The notes under the pieces were generated by a model. The model ran no database searches, was not told where the DNA came from, and saw nothing but the letters and a program-made list of their open reading frames with translations. A DNA stretch of 64,000 nucleotides from Mediterraneibacter glycyrrhizinilyticus (GTDB lineage: Bacteria; Bacillota; Clostridia; Lachnospirales; Lachnospiraceae). The DNA lies in NCBI RefSeq assembly GCF_016902345.1, contig NZ_JACJLR010000002.1, positions 62,001-126,000 on the forward strand, in the 5' to 3' direction. Of the stretch, positions 35,912 through 44,643 are shown in pieces. Position 1 is the first letter of the stretch; the number at the start of each line of letters is the position of its first letter. A program made the position numbers and the translations under genes.

Positions 35912-35920
35912 ACAATTTTC
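35912..35920. promoter_or_regulatory. Inverted GAAAATTGT element in the AraC/HAD gap
   Basis: ACAATTTTC here is the reverse complement of the core found before uxaC and the GPH symporter. A second AT-rich near-palindrome, AAAATTGTACGATTTT, follows at about 35940-35955. Confidence 0.35.
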
Positions 35921-36040
35921 ATAGAAAAAATTATATCATAAAATTGTACGATTTTCAAAGCATTTTATCATTGCAGAAAAATCAAAAAAAGATTAAGGTA
36001 AAAAAATAATGATAGAATCATTACAGAAAGGAGTGATAAG

Positions 36041-36880
36041 ATGGCAAATCCTTTTGACGGATATGCAAAGAAAAAAGATTTTCTGATCTGCATCGATTCC
36101 GACGGCTGTGCGATCGATTCGATGGATATCAAGCATATCCGCTGTTTCGGTCCGTGCATGGTAAAAGAATGGGGACTGGAAGAACACAGTGAGGAGATAC
36201 TGGAACGGTGGAATGAGATCAATCTTTATTCCATGACGAGGGGGATCAATCGTTTCAAAGGTCTTGCCGCGATCCTCGAGGAGATCAATGAAAAGATCAC
36301 ACCGATCGAGGACCTTGACTCTCTGCTCACATGGCTGGAAGATGCGGATGAACTTTCAAATGCTGCGGTTGAGAAAGCGGCAGATGAGAAGGGCAGCATC
36401 TGCCTTAAGAAAGCGCTCAATTGGTCGATCGCAGTAAACCGGGCGATCAGCGAACTGCCCGAAAAAGATGTGCGTCCCTTTGACGGCGTGCTGGAAAAGA
36501 TCACGGCACTGCATGGATTCTGCGATGTAGCGATCGTATCATCGGCCAATTATGAGGCGGTGAAAGAAGAGTGGACAAGGTTCGGACTGATCGGGCATGT
36601 GGACATTGTGCTCGCACAAAATGCCGGTTCGAAAAAGAGTTGTATCGAGAAACTGCTCACCTTCGGGTATGACAGGGACAAGGTCATGATGACCGGAGAT
36701 GCTCCGGGAGATATGGATGCAGCAAAGAAGAACGGTGTATTCTATTATCCGATCCTGGTGAAACACGAAGCGGAGAGCTGGTCAAACATCATGGACGCGG
36801 CAGAGCACCTCAAAGAGGGAACCTTTGCAGGAGAATATCAGGAAAGTCTGATCGAGAAGTTTGTGAACAATCTGTCCTGA
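36041..36880 (+). CDS. HAD-family hydrolase
   Basis: Haloacid dehalogenase superfamily phosphatase of 279 residues. Motif I is FLICIDSDGCAID (Asp19 and Asp21), motif II is in VAIVSSANYEAV, a Lys follows in NAGSKKSCIEKLL, and the acidic motif IV is MMTGDAPGDMDAAKKNG. The helical cap between about residues 30 and 150 is of the C1 type. The substrate, perhaps a sugar phosphate from the neighbouring glycosidase route, is unknown. GAAAGGAG precedes ATG; GH3 follows 25 bases after the stop. Confidence 0.85.
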   Translation: MANPFDGYAKKKDFLICIDSDGCAIDSMDIKHIRCFGPCMVKEWGLEEHSEEILERWNEINLYSMTRGINRFKGLAAILEEINEKITPIEDLDSLLTWLEDADELSNAAVEKAADEKGSICLKKALNWSIAVNRAISELPEKDVRPFDGVLEKITALHGFCDVAIVSSANYEAVKEEWTRFGLIGHVDIVLAQNAGSKKSCIEKLLTFGYDRDKVMMTGDAPGDMDAAKKNGVFYYPILVKHEAESWSNIMDAAEHLKEGTFAGEYQESLIEKFVNNLS

Positions 36881-36905
36881 GTTTTTTAGAAAAGGAGCAC
36901 AGAAT

Positions 36906-38615
36906 ATGGTTAATTTAAGAGAAAAACCGTACTATTTAAATGATGAGCAGATAAAGTGGGTAGAGGATACCATCGCAGGGATGACGATCGAGGAGAAGAT
37001 CGGACAGCTCTTTGTAAATATGGTGGGAAATGCCGAGGAGAGAAAACCGGAAAACATTAAGAAAGTCCTTGACACGTATCATCCCGGAGCGATCCGCTAC
37101 CACAACGCACCGAAGGAAGAGCTGTGGGATATGGCAAACTGTCTGCAGGAGAACACAAAGATTCCGCTTCTGATCGCATCCAACTGCGAGCAGGGCGGAA
37201 ACGGCGGCGTGGGCGGCGGAACACCGATCGCAAACGGCGCTGCGATGGCTGCAATTGATTCAGAGGATGCGGTTTATGAGATGGCAACGATCTCCGCGCG
37301 CGAGGCTGCGGCAGTGGGCTGCAACTGGAATTTCGCACCGATCGTGGATATCCTCTACAACTGGAGAAATACGATCGTTCAGCTCCGTGCGTTCAATGAT
37401 AATCCGGATGATATCATCCGCTATGCAAAAGCGTTCTTCAAAGGAATGAAGACACAGAACATTGCGACCTGTATGAAACACTTCCCGGGCGACGGGACAG
37501 AGGAAAACGACCAGCATCTGATCATGGGCGTTAATGAATTCGACTGCGACAAATGGGACGCCACATACGGAAGAGTATACAAAGAACTGATCGATGAGGG
37601 AGTTATGACGATCATGGCAGGGCACATCGCCCTTCCGGCATACTCAAAGAAACTCCGCCCCGGCATCAAAGATGAGGACATCAGACCGGCGACACTTGCT
37701 CCGGAACTGATCACAGATCTTCTGAAAGGGCAGCTCGGATTCAATGGCCTTGTAGTTACGGATGCATCGCATATGATCGGTATGTTCGGCGCTGCGATCC
37801 CGAGAAGTGAGCAGGTCCCGGGCGCGATCGCGGCAGGATGCGATATGTATCTGTTCTTCAATGACAAAGAGGAAGATTTCGGATACATGATGGAAGGTTA
37901 CAGGAACGGCACGATCACGGAGGAACGTCTGAGCGATGCTCTCCACAGGATTCTGGGAGTGAAGGCTGCCCTGAACCTTCATAAACTCCAGGCGGAAGGA
38001 AAACTTATGCTGCCGAAAGAGAATCTTTCCGTTGTCGGATGCGAGGAGCACCACAAAGCATCCAGAGACTTCGCAGATAAATATGTGACTCTTGTAAAAG
38101 ACCGCCTGAACTATCTTCCGATGACACCGGAGAAATATAAAAAGATCAAACTGGTTTACATCGGATCTGAGGCAAGTGTGATCGCCGGAACAAAGATCAA
38201 ATCCAACGACGATATTATTATCAAAGATATCGTGGATCAGCTCACGGAGGCAGGATTTGAGGCAGACGCAACAGTTGAAGCGAAGAAAGGAAAGATGGAA
38301 GACTTCAGGAAAAAATACGACTGCGTGCTCCTGATCCTGAATACCCAGGGATTCGCACAGTTCAACACCATGCGCGTGAAATGGGATGAGCCGGTAAAAC
38401 AGCCGTGGTATATGTCCGAGCTTCCGACTTTTGTCGTATCCCTGAGTAATACCAACTTCCTGATCGATGTCCCCATGGCAAGATGTTATATCAATGCCTA
38501 TATGGATCACCATGAAGCCTTTGCGGCAGTCCTTGACAAGATGATGGGCAACAGTGAATTCAAGGGCAGATATAACGAAAATGTATTCTGTGGAAGATGG
38601 GAGACCAGATTCTGA
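36906..38615 (+). CDS. Glycoside hydrolase family 3 (NagZ-like subgroup)
   Basis: Cytoplasmic GH3 enzyme of 569 residues with no signal peptide. The catalytic nucleophile is probably Asp286 in LVVTDASHMIGM. The NagZ-type acid/base loop is present as KHFPGDGTEENDQH (residues 191-204) with the Asp202/His204 pair; compared with the usual K-H-F-P-G-H-G-x4-D-S/T-H, the sixth residue is Asp in place of His and the Ser/Thr is Gln. From about residue 400 a second alpha/beta domain (KLVYIGSEASVIAG, DCVLLILNTQGFAQF) follows, as in two-domain GH3 proteins. It is cotranscribed with the HAD gene and followed by the GPH symporter, which suggests that an imported disaccharide is the substrate. Confidence 0.85.
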   Translation: MVNLREKPYYLNDEQIKWVEDTIAGMTIEEKIGQLFVNMVGNAEERKPENIKKVLDTYHPGAIRYHNAPKEELWDMANCLQENTKIPLLIASNCEQGGNGGVGGGTPIANGAAMAAIDSEDAVYEMATISAREAAAVGCNWNFAPIVDILYNWRNTIVQLRAFNDNPDDIIRYAKAFFKGMKTQNIATCMKHFPGDGTEENDQHLIMGVNEFDCDKWDATYGRVYKELIDEGVMTIMAGHIALPAYSKKLRPGIKDEDIRPATLAPELITDLLKGQLGFNGLVVTDASHMIGMFGAAIPRSEQVPGAIAAGCDMYLFFNDKEEDFGYMMEGYRNGTITEERLSDALHRILGVKAALNLHKLQAEGKLMLPKENLSVVGCEEHHKASRDFADKYVTLVKDRLNYLPMTPEKYKKIKLVYIGSEASVIAGTKIKSNDDIIIKDIVDQLTEAGFEADATVEAKKGKMEDFRKKYDCVLLILNTQGFAQFNTMRVKWDEPVKQPWYMSELPTFVVSLSNTNFLIDVPMARCYINAYMDHHEAFAAVLDKMMGNSEFKGRYNENVFCGRWETRF

Positions 38616-38646
38616 GGATAAAACATAAAATCAGACTATAAATAGT

Positions 38647-38657
38647 GAAAATTGTCA
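38647..38657. promoter_or_regulatory. GAAAATTGTCA element upstream of the GPH symporter
   Basis: AATAGT followed by GAAAATTGTCA in the 114-base gap before the symporter, matching the site before uxaC (30701). Confidence 0.35.
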
Positions 38658-38729
38658 TTTTGTTTTATTTAGAATTATTTTATACTTTTTATAGTTTGTT
38701 TATTACCGTAAAAAGGAGGTAACTAAGTA

Positions 38730-40121
38730 ATGAGCACAAAACAAAATGTGAGGCCTTTTGGCTGGGCGGACAGAATCGGATACGCCTTCGGTGATTTCGG
38801 TAACGACTTTACATTCATGTTGTCTTCAGGTTTCATGATGAAATTCTATACGGACATCATGGGAATCGATGCAGCTGTTGTCGGTCTTCTGATGATGGCG
38901 GCCCGTTTTGTGGATGCAGTCACAGATGTTACAATGGGACAGATCGTGGACCGTTCCAAACCGACAAAAGACGGAAAGTTCCGTCCGTGGATCAAGAGGA
39001 TGTGCGGACCGGTTGCGATTGCCAGCTTCCTGATCTATCAGGGTGGTCTGGCAGACATGGCTTACGGATTTAAAGTGGCGTATATGGTAGTCACATATCT
39101 TCTCTGGGGTTCTATCTTCTATACATCCATCAATATTCCGTATGGCTCTATGGCATCCGCTATTTCAGATGACCCGAATGACCGGGCTTCTCTGTCAACA
39201 TGGAGAAACATCGGAGCGACTATGGCGAGCCTTTCCATTAATGCAGGTATCCCGCTGGTAGCTTATGAAGTGGTAGACGGGAATCAGGTTCTCTCCTCCA
39301 GCCGTATGCTTATTGTAGCAGCAGCGTGCTCTATCGGAGCCATTATCTGCTACATCCTCTGCTTCAATCTGGTACGTGAGCGTGTAGAAGTTCCGCAGAA
39401 CACGACAAAACTTAATGTCGGACATCTGTTCAAGAGCCTTGTTACAAACCGTTCACTGATCGGTATCATCGTGGCGGCGATCCTCCTCCTCCTTGCGCAG
39501 CTTGGAATGAATGGAGTTGCGGCTTATGTATATCCGAATTACTATGGAAACGTACAGGCACAGTCTATGGCAAGTATCCTTGGAAGCATCGCAACACTTG
39601 TGATCTGCGCGCCGCTTGCAGGCAAACTTTCTGCTAAATTCGGAAAGAAAGAAGTATCTGCAGTTGCAGCGATCGGAGGAGCTGTTGCATTCCTGATCTG
39701 TCTGATCATCCGCCCGGAAAACGCTTATGTATATGCGCTGTTTGCAACGCTCGGACTGATAGGGATTGGATTTTTCAATATGGTCGTTTGGGCGATGATA
39801 ACAGATGTTATCGATGATTCAGAGATCAAGAACGGCGTCAGGGAAGATGGTACGATCTATTCCGTATATTCTTTTGCACGTAAAGTTGGTCAGGCTCTTT
39901 CATCCGGTCTGGTAGGAGGACTGATCACAATGGTCGGCTACACAGAAGCGACGGCGTTTGATCCGGACGTAACACTGGGGATCTTCCGTATTTCCTGTAT
40001 CGTTCCGCTGATCGGATTTGTTCTCGTGGCTCTTGCGCTCATCTTTGTATATCCGCTGAGCAAAGCGAAAGTAGATGCGAACGTTGCTTATCTGAGAGCA
40101 AAAAGAGAAGGAAAAAAATAA
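38730..40121 (+). CDS. GPH-family sugar:cation symporter
   Basis: Glycoside-pentoside-hexuronide:cation symporter of 463 residues with twelve predicted membrane helices. The N-terminal region has GYAFGDFGNDFTFMLSSGFMMKFYTDIMG, followed by MAARFVDAVTDVTMGQIVDRSKPTKDGKFRPWI, which is the family signature. The C-terminal half has AMITDVIDDSEIKNGVREDGTIYSVYSFARKVGQAL. Members carry melibiose, lactose, xylosides or glucuronides with Na+ or H+. Next to uronate catabolism and a GH3 enzyme, a glucuronide or other glycoside is a reasonable guess. AAAAAGGAGGT precedes the start; a strong terminator follows. Confidence 0.9.
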   Translation: MSTKQNVRPFGWADRIGYAFGDFGNDFTFMLSSGFMMKFYTDIMGIDAAVVGLLMMAARFVDAVTDVTMGQIVDRSKPTKDGKFRPWIKRMCGPVAIASFLIYQGGLADMAYGFKVAYMVVTYLLWGSIFYTSINIPYGSMASAISDDPNDRASLSTWRNIGATMASLSINAGIPLVAYEVVDGNQVLSSSRMLIVAAACSIGAIICYILCFNLVRERVEVPQNTTKLNVGHLFKSLVTNRSLIGIIVAAILLLLAQLGMNGVAAYVYPNYYGNVQAQSMASILGSIATLVICAPLAGKLSAKFGKKEVSAVAAIGGAVAFLICLIIRPENAYVYALFATLGLIGIGFFNMVVWAMITDVIDDSEIKNGVREDGTIYSVYSFARKVGQALSSGLVGGLITMVGYTEATAFDPDVTLGIFRISCIVPLIGFVLVALALIFVYPLSKAKVDANVAYLRAKREGKK

Positions 40122-40137
40122 ATAATTAATTTCCGTG

Positions 40138-40179
40138 ATCAGGAAGTGCCGGCCCTCTGACCGGCACTTCCTGATTTTT
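40138..40179 (+). terminator. Terminator of the HAD-GH3-GPH operon
   Basis: ATCAGGAAGTGCCGG pairs perfectly with CCGGCACTTCCTGAT across an eight-base loop, with TTTT after. Confidence 0.92.
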
Positions 40180-40438
40180 AGTGCGCCCGGCAGGCGCACC
40201 TTCTGACGGGTGAAAAACTCCCGCTCTTTTCCCAATACGCACCTCACTACATTCTGTGAATACGTCCATGAATTCTTCAAAAATTCTTGAGAGGTTCTGT
40301 TCCCCTGCTGCAGCAGGAAAACAGGAAAGACCGGTCAATGCAGCATTACCGGCAGGCATGAAAAAGCATGTGTTTCAGGCATTTGATTTCGAGAAGATAT
40401 AGAACTATAATATTAAGATGATCAAGGAGGAGTTTGAT
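40180..40438. other. Gap between GPH and DUF3737 genes
   Basis: The 317-base gap 40122-40438 holds the GPH terminator, a second small hairpin (GTGCGCC/GGCGCAC at 40181-40199), and the DUF3737 promoter at 40383-40411. I see no gene or recognisable riboswitch in the rest. Confidence 0.5.
40383..40411 (+). promoter_or_regulatory. Promoter of the DUF3737 gene
   Basis: TTGATT at 40383-40388, a 17-base spacer and TATAAT at 40406-40411; the ribosome binding site AAGGAGGAG lies at about 40424-40432. Confidence 0.7.
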
Positions 40439-41305
40439 ATGAAGACAATCACAGGTCAGAAGTTTGATGAGGAGAGAGCGCTTTATGGGAGCAGAGGAGT
40501 GCATCTGAAAGGGTGTGCTTTTGATGGCCCGGCAGATGGAGAGAGCGCTCTGAAAGAGAGCAGTGATATCATTGTGGAAGGCACATTATGCAATCTGCGG
40601 TATCCGTTCTGGCATGATCACGGGCTGCAGATCGCAGACTGTGAGATGACAGAACTCTGCCGGGCGGCGTTATGGTATTCCGACGGGATCCGCATCACAG
40701 GGACCAGGATGCACGGAATCAAAGCGCTGAGAGAGTGCAGTGACGTGACCGTGAAGGACTGTGATATCGTGTCGCCGGAATTTGGCTGGTCTGTAAAAAA
40801 AATAACGATGACAGACACAAAGGCAGAGAGTGAATATTTTATGATGCGGTCGGAGGAACTGCGGTTTGAAAATGTAGAGTTAAAGGGGAAATATTCCTTC
40901 CAGTATATCAGGAATGCTGTTTTTGAAAACTGCAGATTTGATACCAAGGACGCTTTCTGGCACGGAAAAAATATCACGGTAAAAGACAGCCTGGTAAAGG
41001 GAGAATATCTCGCATGGTATTCCGATGGGCTGACTTTGATCAATTGCAAGATCATAGGAACACAGCCGTTCTGTTACTGCAAAAATCTGAAACTGATCGA
41101 TTGTGAGATGATCGATACGGATCTCTGTTTCGAAAAGTCTGAAGTTGAAGCAGTGATCACTACACCGGTGGACAGCATAAAAAATCCCCTTTCAGGATGC
41201 ATTCGTGTTCCGGAGGTGGGAGAGATTATCCTGGACGACGAGAATGCGAAAGGAGAGATTCTGGTGGGAAACGTCTCCCGGGAGAATACATGCTGCTGCG
41301 CATAA
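40439..41305 (+). CDS. DUF3737 family protein, right-handed beta-helix
   Basis: Protein of 288 residues of a family (DUF3737) found in many gut Firmicutes. The sequence is a run of short beta-strand repeats with recurring positions, for example VKDCDIVSPEFGWSVKK, FENCRFDTKDAFWHGKN, LINCKIIGTQPFCYCKN, LIDCEMIDTDLCF, as in pectate-lyase-like or pentapeptide-type beta-helices. No signal peptide or catalytic motif is visible. The function is not known. ATG 40439 follows AAGGAGGAG; an earlier in-frame ATG (40418) overlaps that site. It is a single-gene unit with its own promoter and terminator. Confidence 0.85.
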   Translation: MKTITGQKFDEERALYGSRGVHLKGCAFDGPADGESALKESSDIIVEGTLCNLRYPFWHDHGLQIADCEMTELCRAALWYSDGIRITGTRMHGIKALRECSDVTVKDCDIVSPEFGWSVKKITMTDTKAESEYFMMRSEELRFENVELKGKYSFQYIRNAVFENCRFDTKDAFWHGKNITVKDSLVKGEYLAWYSDGLTLINCKIIGTQPFCYCKNLKLIDCEMIDTDLCFEKSEVEAVITTPVDSIKNPLSGCIRVPEVGEIILDDENAKGEILVGNVSRENTCCCA

Positions 41306-41313
41306 GATATCGG

Positions 41314-41349
41314 AAAAGGCCTCTGCCCCAATTCGGCAGGGGCTTTTTT
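41314..41349 (+). terminator. Terminator of the DUF3737 gene
   Basis: AAAAGGCCTCTGCC pairs with GGCAGGGGCTTTT with one G-T pair and a loop of seven, then a T-run. Confidence 0.85.
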
Positions 41350-41462
41350 GTAAGTGCGACGAGCCGCTGGCCGGGCTTGTCCGAAACCCTGCCGACCGTT
41401 TGCGATCCCGGAGCGTGCTTTTGAGATTTCCGGTGATTGATAAAATGTATTAATAAATGATA

Positions 41463-41517
41463 TTGATATTGAATCTCATTTGGTGTATTATAGAACAAGA
41501 GGTTAGACAAAACTAAC
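41463..41517 (+). promoter_or_regulatory. Promoter and putative metal-responsive operator of the DUF2325 gene
   Basis: TTGATA at 41463-41468, a 17-base spacer and TATTAT at 41486-41491. GTTAG-ACAAAA-CTAAC at 41502-41517 lies over the expected start of transcription. TGATATTGAATCTCA at 41464-41478, within the -35/spacer region, resembles half of a Fur box. The enolase promoter has the same layout (45382-45457). Confidence 0.6.
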
Positions 41518-41558
41518 TTGCGCGTTGAAATAATAATACAAAATTCAGGAGGTTTCAT

Positions 41559-41840
41559 ATGAGTATTGTGATCATAGGAGGGCATGACAGGATGGTCTGC
41601 CAGTACAAAAAGATATGCAAACAGTTTAATTGTAAAGCAAAAGTGTTTACCCAGATGTCGGCAAATCTGAGTAAACAGATCGGCAGCCCGGATCTTATCG
41701 TGCTCTTCACAAATACTGTTTCCCATAAGATGGTCCGGTGCGCTGTGGAGGAGGCGGGGAGATGCAACGCCGATGTGGTACGCTGCCATACAAGCAGCAA
41801 AAACGCTCTGGAAGAGATCCTGGGGAATGTGTGCGCCTGA
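41559..41840 (+). CDS. DUF2325 protein, cysteine-rich
   Basis: Small protein of 93 residues, DUF2325 family. It has a Rossmann-like alternation (MSIVIIGGHD, LIVLFTNTVSHKM) and seven cysteines (14, 20, 25, 61, 69, 76, 92) plus His9, His56 and His77, an unusual content for this length that hints at metal binding or redox chemistry. AGGAGGTTTCAT precedes ATG. It stands alone between terminators. The operator upstream suggests control by a DtxR- or Fur-type metal sensor. The molecular role is unknown. Confidence 0.8.
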   Translation: MSIVIIGGHDRMVCQYKKICKQFNCKAKVFTQMSANLSKQIGSPDLIVLFTNTVSHKMVRCAVEEAGRCNADVVRCHTSSKNALEEILGNVCA

Positions 41841-41927
41841 TCCTCAGAGCTGAAGACGGGAAAATGAAAGCAGGGTGCCTGAGTCATTTCCGGGAGCAAA
41901 ATGGGTTCCGTGCAGAAGAAAAAGATC

Positions 41928-41975
41928 GTTCCTGACTGACGAAAAGAAGCATGTCAGTCGGGAACGCCCTTTTTA
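41928..41975 (+). terminator. Terminator of the DUF2325 gene
   Basis: GTTCCTGACTGAC at 41928-41940 pairs with GTCAGTCGGGAAC at 41953-41965 with one C/A-type mismatch, followed by a T-rich tract. Confidence 0.88.
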
Positions 41976-42064
41976 TTTCTGCGCAACTATCCAGAGGAAC
42001 AGCGTTTCCGGTCCGTTCTCCTGTGTATACCTTAAAATCTGCCGGCAGGATGAGTCTCACCGGA

Positions 42065-42802
42065 TCACAGTTTCAGATTCTTAAACAAATCTCCCAGGCT
42101 GGTTCCGATGTTCTCACTCTTCGGGATCACGACCTTTTCTTCCGGCTCTTCTTTTACTTCTTCAAGAGCCTTCATGCTCAGGCTGACTTTTCCGTCTTTG
42201 ATGCCGATAACTTTCACATTAACCTCGTCACCCACATTCAGGACGTCGGACGGCAGTTTTACACGTTTCTGTGAGATCTGGGAAACGTGGACAAGGCCGG
42301 AGAGTCCGTTCTCCATCTTGATAAACGCGCCGTAATTCTGGAGCGTCTCCACAGTACCTTTCATCACAGTGCCCACTTTCAGGTTTGCAATCTGCTCCTC
42401 ACGTGCTTTTCTTTCTTTTTCTTTCAGGATCTCGCGTGCGGAAAGCACAAGCCGGTTGTTTGCCTGATCCACATCGATGACCTGTACTTCGATGTCTTTG
42501 AGAAGGTAAGTCTCAAGGTCTTCAATATAGGAAAGTGAAAGCTTGGAAGCGGGAACAAACCCTCTTAAACCTTCTACCATGGCGATGACACCGCCATTTA
42601 CGACACCTTCGACTTTTACAGGAAGTACAGTCTTGTTATCCATATATTCCTGAACCCTGTTCCAGGGATTGGCATCGTCAAAATGCTCTTCGTAATCAGC
42701 CATTGTTTCGCCTGATCCGGCTTCTGTGTTTTCTGAAGCTGTCTCTTCAACGGCCTCAGCAGTTTCATTTGTCTGTAATTCTTCTCTCATTTCTTCGCTC
42801 AT
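42065..42802 (-). CDS. S1 RNA-binding domain protein
   Basis: Protein of 245 residues with an acidic N-terminal tail (about 1-50) and two S1 domains: residues about 60-125 (LPVKVEGVVNGGVIAMVEGLRGFVPASKLS) and 140-215 (KVGTVMKGTVETLQNYGAFIKMENGLSGLVHVSQIS). It is like a shortened ribosomal protein S1/YugI group. It probably binds mRNA or the ribosome. ATG 42802 follows GAGGTGC; the ATG at 42841 in the same frame has no site. Divergent from the pyrophosphatase gene, with a TATACT -10 at about 42845-42850. Confidence 0.88.
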   Translation of the reverse strand: MSEEMREELQTNETAEAVEETASENTEAGSGETMADYEEHFDDANPWNRVQEYMDNKTVLPVKVEGVVNGGVIAMVEGLRGFVPASKLSLSYIEDLETYLLKDIEVQVIDVDQANNRLVLSAREILKEKERKAREEQIANLKVGTVMKGTVETLQNYGAFIKMENGLSGLVHVSQISQKRVKLPSDVLNVGDEVNVKVIGIKDGKVSLSMKALEEVKEEPEEKVVIPKSENIGTSLGDLFKNLKL

Positions 42803-42963
42803 TGTGCAGCACCTCGATTTGCTTTCTTTTTTGTTCAACACGACTAGTATACCATAAACCCTTTAGAAAAAACAACAGTTGAAGGAATTTGGGTTGACGA
42901 AAACGCAAAAAAATGGCAACCTATTGATAGAAAACCAGACAGCAGAGATTGGAGACTGAACTT

Positions 42964-44613
42964 ATGAGCAGGGAAAAAGAAAGAAAAGTATATGTAGTGG
43001 GACATAAAAATCCGGATACGGATTCGATCTGTTCCGCCATCGCCTATGCGGCGCTGAAGACAAAAGTGACAGGGAGACCTCACGAGGCGCGCCGGGCGGG
43101 ACAGTTAAATGAGGAGACCCAGTATGTGCTGGAACATTTTCGGGTAAAAGTTCCACGGCTCCTGACTGATCTGAGGGAACAGATCAAGGATGTGGAACTC
43201 AAAGAAGTGGAAGGACTGAGAAGCAGTATTTCTATCCGGACAGCATGGGAAAAGATGCGGGAATCGAATATACATACACTGCCGGTAACGCGGGATGGAA
43301 AGCTGGAAGGAGTCATCACGATCGGAGATATCGCGAAGACTTATATGGAAGTTTATGACAGCATGGTGCTCTCAAAGGCGAGGACGCAGTACCGGAATAT
43401 TGCCCGGGCAGTGGACGGCGAAGTCCTGACAGGAAATGAACACAGCTATCTCCTGAAAGGAAAGGTCGTGATCGCGGCTTCAAGCCGGATACTGATGTCG
43501 GATTTTATTGATAAGGACGATCTTGTGATCATGGGAGACAGAAAAGATGCGCAGAGATGTGCGGTGAACCGGGATGTGAGCTGCATGGTGGTTTGTCAGA
43601 ATGCTCCGATTTCGGACGAGATCATCCGTGAAGCGGAGGAAAAACAGATTGTGATCATCCGTACGCCCCTTGACACATTTACAGCGGCACAGCATATCAA
43701 TCAGAGTATTCCGGTCAAATATTTCATGACAAAGGGAAACCTTGTGACATTTAAAATGAAAGATTATGTAGATGATGTGAAGGAAGTTATGGCGAGAAAA
43801 AGGTTTCGTGATTTCCCGATCGTGGACAATAAAGGAAAATTCCTGGGCCTGATCTCACGGCGCCGTCTTCTCAATGTGAGAAAGAAAGAGGTCATCCTTG
43901 TGGATCACAATGAGAAAAGCCAGGCGGTGGACGGAGTAGAAGAAGCAGATGTCCTGGAAATCATCGACCATCACAGATTGAGCAGCATTGAGACTATGGG
44001 GCCGGTGTTCTTCCGGAACCAGCCGGTGGGATGTACGGCAACGATCGTCTATCAGATGTACCAGGAGGCGGGAGAGCCGGTGGATCCGGTTAACGCGGGG
44101 CTGCTCTGTTCAGCTATCATCTCGGATACGCTCATGTTCCGGTCACCCACATGCACGCCCCTTGATGAGCAGACAGCGCGGACGCTCGCGGAGATTGCAG
44201 GGATCGAGATCGAATCTCTTGCACAGGCGATGTTCAATGCAGGAAGCAATCTGAAAGGAAAGAGCGCAGAGGAGATCTGTTTCCTTGATTTCAAGCAGTT
44301 CACGGTGAACGATACTGTGTTTGGAGTCGGACAGGTCAATTCCATGAGCGGGGAAGAATTGACAGAACTGAAGAAGATCGTGGAGCCTCATCTGGAGAAG
44401 GCGCGTCACAGTCACGGCCTGAATATGATCTTTTTCATGCTGACCAACATTCTGACAGAGTCTTCCGAACTCCTCTGCTGTGGCCCGGAAGCAAAGGAAA
44501 AGATACTGGGGGCGTATGACCTGCCGGAGGATACGGATACGATCATGCTAAAAGGCGTGGTATCAAGAAAAAAACAGTTAGTTCCGACCCTGGTGGGAGC
44601 GCTTCAGCAGTGA
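42964..44613 (+). CDS. ppaC: Manganese-dependent inorganic pyrophosphatase with CBS and DRTGG domains
   Basis: Family II pyrophosphatase of 549 residues. The N-terminal DHH catalytic part has GHKNPDTDS (His14, Asp18, Asp20) and is split by a regulatory insert of two CBS domains (first half near 85-115, VITIGDIA; second near 265-300, LGLISRRRLL) with a DRTGG domain between them. The DHH motif IIDHHRLSS (Asp335, His336, His337) and a DHHA2 C-terminus follow. In this subfamily adenine nucleotides bind the CBS domains and switch activity. AAGGAG-like TTGGAG precedes ATG 42964. It is followed closely by a flavin reductase gene. Confidence 0.93.
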   Translation: MSREKERKVYVVGHKNPDTDSICSAIAYAALKTKVTGRPHEARRAGQLNEETQYVLEHFRVKVPRLLTDLREQIKDVELKEVEGLRSSISIRTAWEKMRESNIHTLPVTRDGKLEGVITIGDIAKTYMEVYDSMVLSKARTQYRNIARAVDGEVLTGNEHSYLLKGKVVIAASSRILMSDFIDKDDLVIMGDRKDAQRCAVNRDVSCMVVCQNAPISDEIIREAEEKQIVIIRTPLDTFTAAQHINQSIPVKYFMTKGNLVTFKMKDYVDDVKEVMARKRFRDFPIVDNKGKFLGLISRRRLLNVRKKEVILVDHNEKSQAVDGVEEADVLEIIDHHRLSSIETMGPVFFRNQPVGCTATIVYQMYQEAGEPVDPVNAGLLCSAIISDTLMFRSPTCTPLDEQTARTLAEIAGIEIESLAQAMFNAGSNLKGKSAEEICFLDFKQFTVNDTVFGVGQVNSMSGEELTELKKIVEPHLEKARHSHGLNMIFFMLTNILTESSELLCCGPEAKEKILGAYDLPEDTDTIMLKGVVSRKKQLVPTLVGALQQ

Positions 44614-44643
44614 GAAAATGACAGAATGCGGAGAAAAAAGAAG

